64,000 nucleotides of DNA from Phenylobacterium sp. (GTDB taxonomy: Bacteria > Pseudomonadota > Alphaproteobacteria > Caulobacterales > Caulobacteraceae): assembly GCF_004297125.1 (NCBI RefSeq), contig NZ_SCVD01000040.1, forward strand, positions 124,001 through 188,000, given 5' to 3'. This document shows positions 60,917 to 64,000 of the stretch, in pieces (positions within the stretch are counted from its first letter, which is position 1; each line of letters starts with the position of its first letter). The notes beneath the pieces were generated by a model. That model was not told the DNA's origin. It ran no database searches and saw only the letters and a list, made by a program, of their open reading frames with translations. The translations under genes and the position numbers were made by a program.

Positions 60917-61648
60917 TCAGAACAGGATCAGCGGCATGACCGCCGTGATCGCGGCGGTGAGCGCCGGGCCGCAGATGTCGGGGTTGTAGCCGCAGCGGGC
61001 CTTGGAGAGGTCGGTGTCCTGGTAGCGCACCTCGAAGACCAGGTGCTTCCAGGTGGTCGCGGCGCCCAGGCTCCAGTAGGTGCGGTCGGCGTTGCGCTCG
61101 CTCCAGCGGCGGCCGGCCAGCGCCTTCAGGGTCAGGTGGGGCGAGACGGCGTACTGCGCCTCGCTCTCGATCCGCCAGGCCTCGCCGGAGCCGTACGAGC
61201 CCTCGGGCACGTAGCTGGTCAGGCCGACCAGGGTGAGCGGACCTTGCCTGCGGGTCACCGCCACCTTCCCCTGCCAGAAATTGTAGGTCGGCCCCGGCGT
61301 CTCGTTGTCCGGGAAGGCCGTGTACATGACGTCCAGCTTGAGCTCGGTCTTCGGGTCGAGCTTGAGGTTCTTCCCGCCGTAGACGTCGACCTCGTAGGAG
61401 GTTCCGAAGTCGTTGAAGTCCACCTGGCTGGCGAAGACGCCCACGTACCAGCCGTCGGGCCGGAAGTTGTGGACGTTGGCCTGGATCGCGGCGTGGCGGT
61501 CGGAGTTCGAGACGCCCTGGTAGCGGTAGTCGCTGGCGATCGCGACGGTGGAATAGAGCCCGCCCCAGTCGCTCGCGCGGGCGGCCGGGGCGGGCAGTTG
61601 CGAGGCCGCGAACAGCAGAGCGGCGGCGGGGAGGGCGGCGTGTGTCAT
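60917..61648 (-). CDS. TorF family putative porin
   Basis: A 243-residue outer-membrane protein with a signal peptide (1-25, ending AARA) and alternating aromatic beta-strands, beginning GLYSTVAIASDYRYQGVSNS. This is the TorF/Gcw_chp signature. The C terminus ends in F (VMPLILF). Two cysteines (ARCGYNPDICG) may form a loop disulfide. It is divergent from a LysR regulator with only 49 bases between the starts. Confidence 0.88.
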   Translation of the reverse strand: MTHAALPAAALLFAASQLPAPAARASDWGGLYSTVAIASDYRYQGVSNSDRHAAIQANVHNFRPDGWYVGVFASQVDFNDFGTSYEVDVYGGKNLKLDPKTELKLDVMYTAFPDNETPGPTYNFWQGKVAVTRRQGPLTLVGLTSYVPEGSYGSGEAWRIESEAQYAVSPHLTLKALAGRRWSERNADRTYWSLGAATTWKHLVFEVRYQDTDLSKARCGYNPDICGPALTAAITAVMPLILF

Positions 61649-61697
61649 GGCCGCGGTGGTAGCGCCGCCACGGGTTCAGGCGTATTGAATTGGCTGA

Positions 61698-62609
61698 ATG
61701 AGTGATATCGATCAAAACAAACTTAGGCGCCTGGACGGCGGCCTCCTGCTGGTGTTCCGCGAGCTGCTGCGCAGCGGTCGGGCCAGCGTGGCGGCCGAAC
61801 GCCTCGGCCTGTCGCAACCGGCGATCAGCCACGCCCTGGGCCGGCTGCGGGACCTGTTCGAAGATCCTCTCTTCGTGCGCCGGCCGCACGGGTTCGAGCC
61901 CACCCGGCGGGCGATCGAACTGGGGCCGCGGATCGAGGCGTTGATCGCCCTGGCAGGCGACGCGTTGACCCCCGACAGCCGCTTCGACCCGGCGAGCAGC
62001 AAGCGGATGTTCCGGCTGAGCGCGCCCGAGTTCGTCACCGCCCTGATCGGGGGGCAGTTGGTCAACCGCCTCAAGGCCGTGGCCCCCGGCGTGACCTTCG
62101 TCGTCGTCCACCACACCGAGGATCAGGCGTTGCGGGCGTTGAAGATCGGCGAGGCGGACTTCGCCGTCGGCCGCTTCGGCGCCGCCCGGCCAGGCTATGT
62201 CGTCGAGCCGCTGTTCGAAGACGCCTACTGCGCCGTCGCGCGGGTCGGGCATCCGAAGATCGACGGCGCCATGGACTGGGAGACCTGGCGCGACACCGGC
62301 CACATCTATGCGCGCTCGACCAGCGAGACCGGCGGCGACGTGACCAAGGACGAGGGCGACGGCCTGGCCGCGATGCTGGCGGCCGTGCCGCAATGGCTGA
62401 CCGCCCTGGTGCTGGTGGCTTCCACCGACGGCATCGCCACGGTGCCCCGCCGCCTCGCCGAGCGGCACGCGAAGATGCTGGGCCTGCAGGTCATCGACCC
62501 GCCGTTCGAGCCCTTCCGGATCCAGGTGTCGGTGATGCGCCGCACCGGCGTCTCAGACGCCGGCGTCGACTGGTTCCTGGACGAGGTGCGGGCGGCGGCG
62601 ACCGTCTAG
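61698..62609 (+). CDS. LysR-family transcriptional regulator
   Basis: A 303-residue regulator with an N-terminal winged helix (AERLGLSQPAISHALGRLRD, about 31-50) and a periplasmic-binding-like effector domain (about 95-295). It is divergent from the TorF-type porin and is probably its regulator, with overlapping promoter space of 49 bases. It overlaps the end of the acyl-CoA synthetase gene by four bases at its 3' side. The ligand is unknown. Confidence 0.9.
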   Translation: MSDIDQNKLRRLDGGLLLVFRELLRSGRASVAAERLGLSQPAISHALGRLRDLFEDPLFVRRPHGFEPTRRAIELGPRIEALIALAGDALTPDSRFDPASSKRMFRLSAPEFVTALIGGQLVNRLKAVAPGVTFVVVHHTEDQALRALKIGEADFAVGRFGAARPGYVVEPLFEDAYCAVARVGHPKIDGAMDWETWRDTGHIYARSTSETGGDVTKDEGDGLAAMLAAVPQWLTALVLVASTDGIATVPRRLAERHAKMLGLQVIDPPFEPFRIQVSVMRRTGVSDAGVDWFLDEVRAAATV

Positions 62610-64000
62610 ATCTGCCGCGCGCGGCCTTCCCAGTAGGGTGCGCGCACCTTGCCGCGCTGGATCTTGCCGGCCTCGGAGCGCGGCAGGCTGGCCACGAAGT
62701 CCAGGCTGCGCGGGACCTTGAAGCTGGGCAGGCTGTCGCGGGCGAAGGCCAGGATCTCGTTGGCCAGCAGGTCCGAGGGCTCGTAGCCGGGCTTCAGCAG
62801 GATCACCGCCTTGACCTGCTCGCCCCACTCGTCGTGCGGCACGCCGACCGTCGCGCTGTCGGCGACCGCCTCGTGCTTGATCAGCTCGTTGTCGATCTCC
62901 TGCGGATAGATGTTCACCCCGCCGGAAATGATCGTCTCGGCGCTGCGGCCGGTGAGGAACAGGTACCCGTCGTCGTCGAAGTAGCCCATGTCGCCCATGG
63001 TGAAATAGTCGCCGACGCGGGACGCCTGGGTCTTCTTCTCGTCCTTGTAGTAGGTGAAGCCGCCGCCGGGCGGGAGCTGGTGGTAGATGGTCCCCGAGAC
63101 GTTCGGCGGGCACTCGTTCCCCTGCTCGTCCAGGATCTTGGAGCCCAGCAGTTCGGGCTTCTTGCCGACCGAGCCCGGCTTGCGCAGCCACTCCTCGGAA
63201 TTGATCATGAAGCCCGCGCCGCCCTCGGAGCCCGCGTAGTACTCGCTGAGCACCGGGCCGAACCATTCGATCATCGCGTGCTTGACCTCGGGCGGGCAGG
63301 GGGCCGCGCCGTGGACGATGTACTTCACGCTGCGGATGTCGTGCCGGGCCTTCACCTCGATCGGCAGCGCCAGCAGGCGCTGGAACATGATCGGCACCAG
63401 ATGCATGTGCGTGACCCGGTGCTTGGCGATGGTTCGAAGCGTGTGCTCGCTGTCCCACTTGTCGAGGAAGACCAGGGTGGCGCCGGCGCCCATGGCGGCG
63501 CGCACGTCGAAGGCCAGCGGGGCGGCGTGATAGGCCGGACCGGCGCAGAGCTGCACCGAGGCGGCGTCGTAGCCGCGCAGCGCGTACATGGCCTGGGGTG
63601 CGACCACGGGGGTCGGACGGAAGACGCCCTTGGGCCGGCCCGTGGTGCCCGAGGTGTAGAGCATCTGGTTGCCCAGGACCGGGTCCTCGATGTCGGAGGG
63701 ATCGAGGCCGGCCAGGGCCTGGTCGTAGTTCACGAAGCCGTCGATGCCGCCGCCGACGGCGACCTTGAGGCGCAGGTTCGGAGCCTGGGCCGCCGCCGGG
63801 GCGACGGTGGCGATGCGGGCCTCGCCGAACAGGGCCTGGGCCTCGCAGTCGTTGAGGATGTAGGCGACCTCGTCGACCGTCAGGTGCCAGTTCACCGGGG
63901 TGATGCGGAAGCCGGCGCGGAGCGTGGCGGACTGCACCTCCAGGAACTCGTGCCGGTTGGAGAGGATCAGCGCCACGGAATCGCCGGCCTTGAGCCCCGC
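62606..64000 (-). CDS. AMP-binding acyl-CoA synthetase, N-terminally cut by the window end
   Basis: 464 codons are visible; the start lies beyond 64000. The frame stays open through the edge (AGLKAGDSVALILSNRHEF). Signatures of the ANL superfamily are YTSGTTGRPKG (adenylation core), GSEGGAGFM, GDYFTMGDMGYFDDDGYLFL and the catalytic-Lys segment SLPRSEAGKIQRGKVR near the C terminus. It activates a carboxylic acid as an acyl-adenylate, then CoA thioester. The chain-length class cannot be told from the visible part. Confidence 0.9.
   Translation of the reverse strand, partial: AGLKAGDSVALILSNRHEFLEVQSATLRAGFRITPVNWHLTVDEVAYILNDCEAQALFGEARIATVAPAAAQAPNLRLKVAVGGGIDGFVNYDQALAGLDPSDIEDPVLGNQMLYTSGTTGRPKGVFRPTPVVAPQAMYALRGYDAASVQLCAGPAYHAAPLAFDVRAAMGAGATLVFLDKWDSEHTLRTIAKHRVTHMHLVPIMFQRLLALPIEVKARHDIRSVKYIVHGAAPCPPEVKHAMIEWFGPVLSEYYAGSEGGAGFMINSEEWLRKPGSVGKKPELLGSKILDEQGNECPPNVSGTIYHQLPPGGGFTYYKDEKKTQASRVGDYFTMGDMGYFDDDGYLFLTGRSAETIISGGVNIYPQEIDNELIKHEAVADSATVGVPHDEWGEQVKAVILLKPGYEPSDLLANEILAFARDSLPSFKVPRSLDFVASLPRSEAGKIQRGKVRAPYWEGRARQI

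Noticed and set aside
59568..62468. A continuous 966-codon minus-strand frame covering the amidohydrolase and the porin and LysR region
   Set aside because: The upstream part is antisense to, or out of frame with, the LysR and porin genes, and its composition is arginine/proline-rich. Only the C-terminal 429 codons match a family.

Overview
The window is very GC-rich, coding-dense DNA. Gene content and order point to an alphaproteobacterium of the Caulobacteraceae (Phenylobacterium- or Caulobacter-like; the genus is inference). Supporting evidence: a split-subunit pntA/pntAB/pntB transhydrogenase next to an aa3-type cytochrome oxidase subunit IV, a ruv-ybgC-tolQRAB-pal-cpoB-tilS block, paired DUF5985 proteins, several PEPxxWA-CTERM surface proteins, a TorF-type porin, and alphaproteobacterial SOS boxes (GTTC-N7-GTTC). 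I see no rRNA, tRNA, CRISPR array or intact insertion sequence.

Layout. 1-12 kb: an Lrp regulator divergent from an amidinohydrolase, peptidases (PepF, M24), a TauE-type exporter, small secreted proteins, a WYL regulator, a PAS/degenerate-GGDEF/EAL protein and esterases. 12-15 kb: an HxlR regulator divergent from an acyl-CoA dehydrogenase, then an alpha/beta hydrolase. 15-19 kb: cytochrome oxidase subunit IV and the pnt operon, which carries an extra small membrane protein. 19-25 kb: a surface module in which an XRE regulator and an RTX-like protein are divergent from a 997-residue autotransporter, followed by an M23 peptidase. 25.8-33.9 kb (all minus strand): ruvA-ruvB-ybgC-tolQ-tolR-tolA-tolB-pal-cpoB-tilS, linking Holliday-junction processing with the envelope constriction machine. 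34-39 kb: an accessory insert separating ruvA from ruvC. It holds two PEP-CTERM proteins, two AraC regulators, a DUF3788 protein, a broken terminase-small-subunit-like gene and an orphan SOS box. 39-53 kb: ruvC, membrane proteins, a site-2 protease, a nucleotide cyclase, a TetR/SnoaL pair, a PpiB-type isomerase, the DUF5985 cassette, MgtC, YebC and four more PEP-CTERM proteins. 53-64 kb: catabolic and accessory enzymes (phosphatase, SDR, hydrolase, quinone oxidoreductase, P450, DegT aminotransferase, amidohydrolase), a porin divergent from a LysR regulator, and the front-truncated end of an acyl-CoA synthetase.

Most notable. (1) ruvC and ruvAB are about 5 kb apart, each half has its own perfect SOS box, and a third perfect box lies inside the insert. 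(2) Six PEPxxWA-CTERM proteins lie within about 19 kb, including one that is almost only signal peptide plus sorting tail and a tandem choice-of-anchor-A pair. (3) A shared 16-bp dyad, TCAAACGNYYGTTNGA, precedes three separate transcription units. (4) The XRE/RTX/autotransporter module carries calcium-binding-type motifs on both sides of its divergent promoter region.
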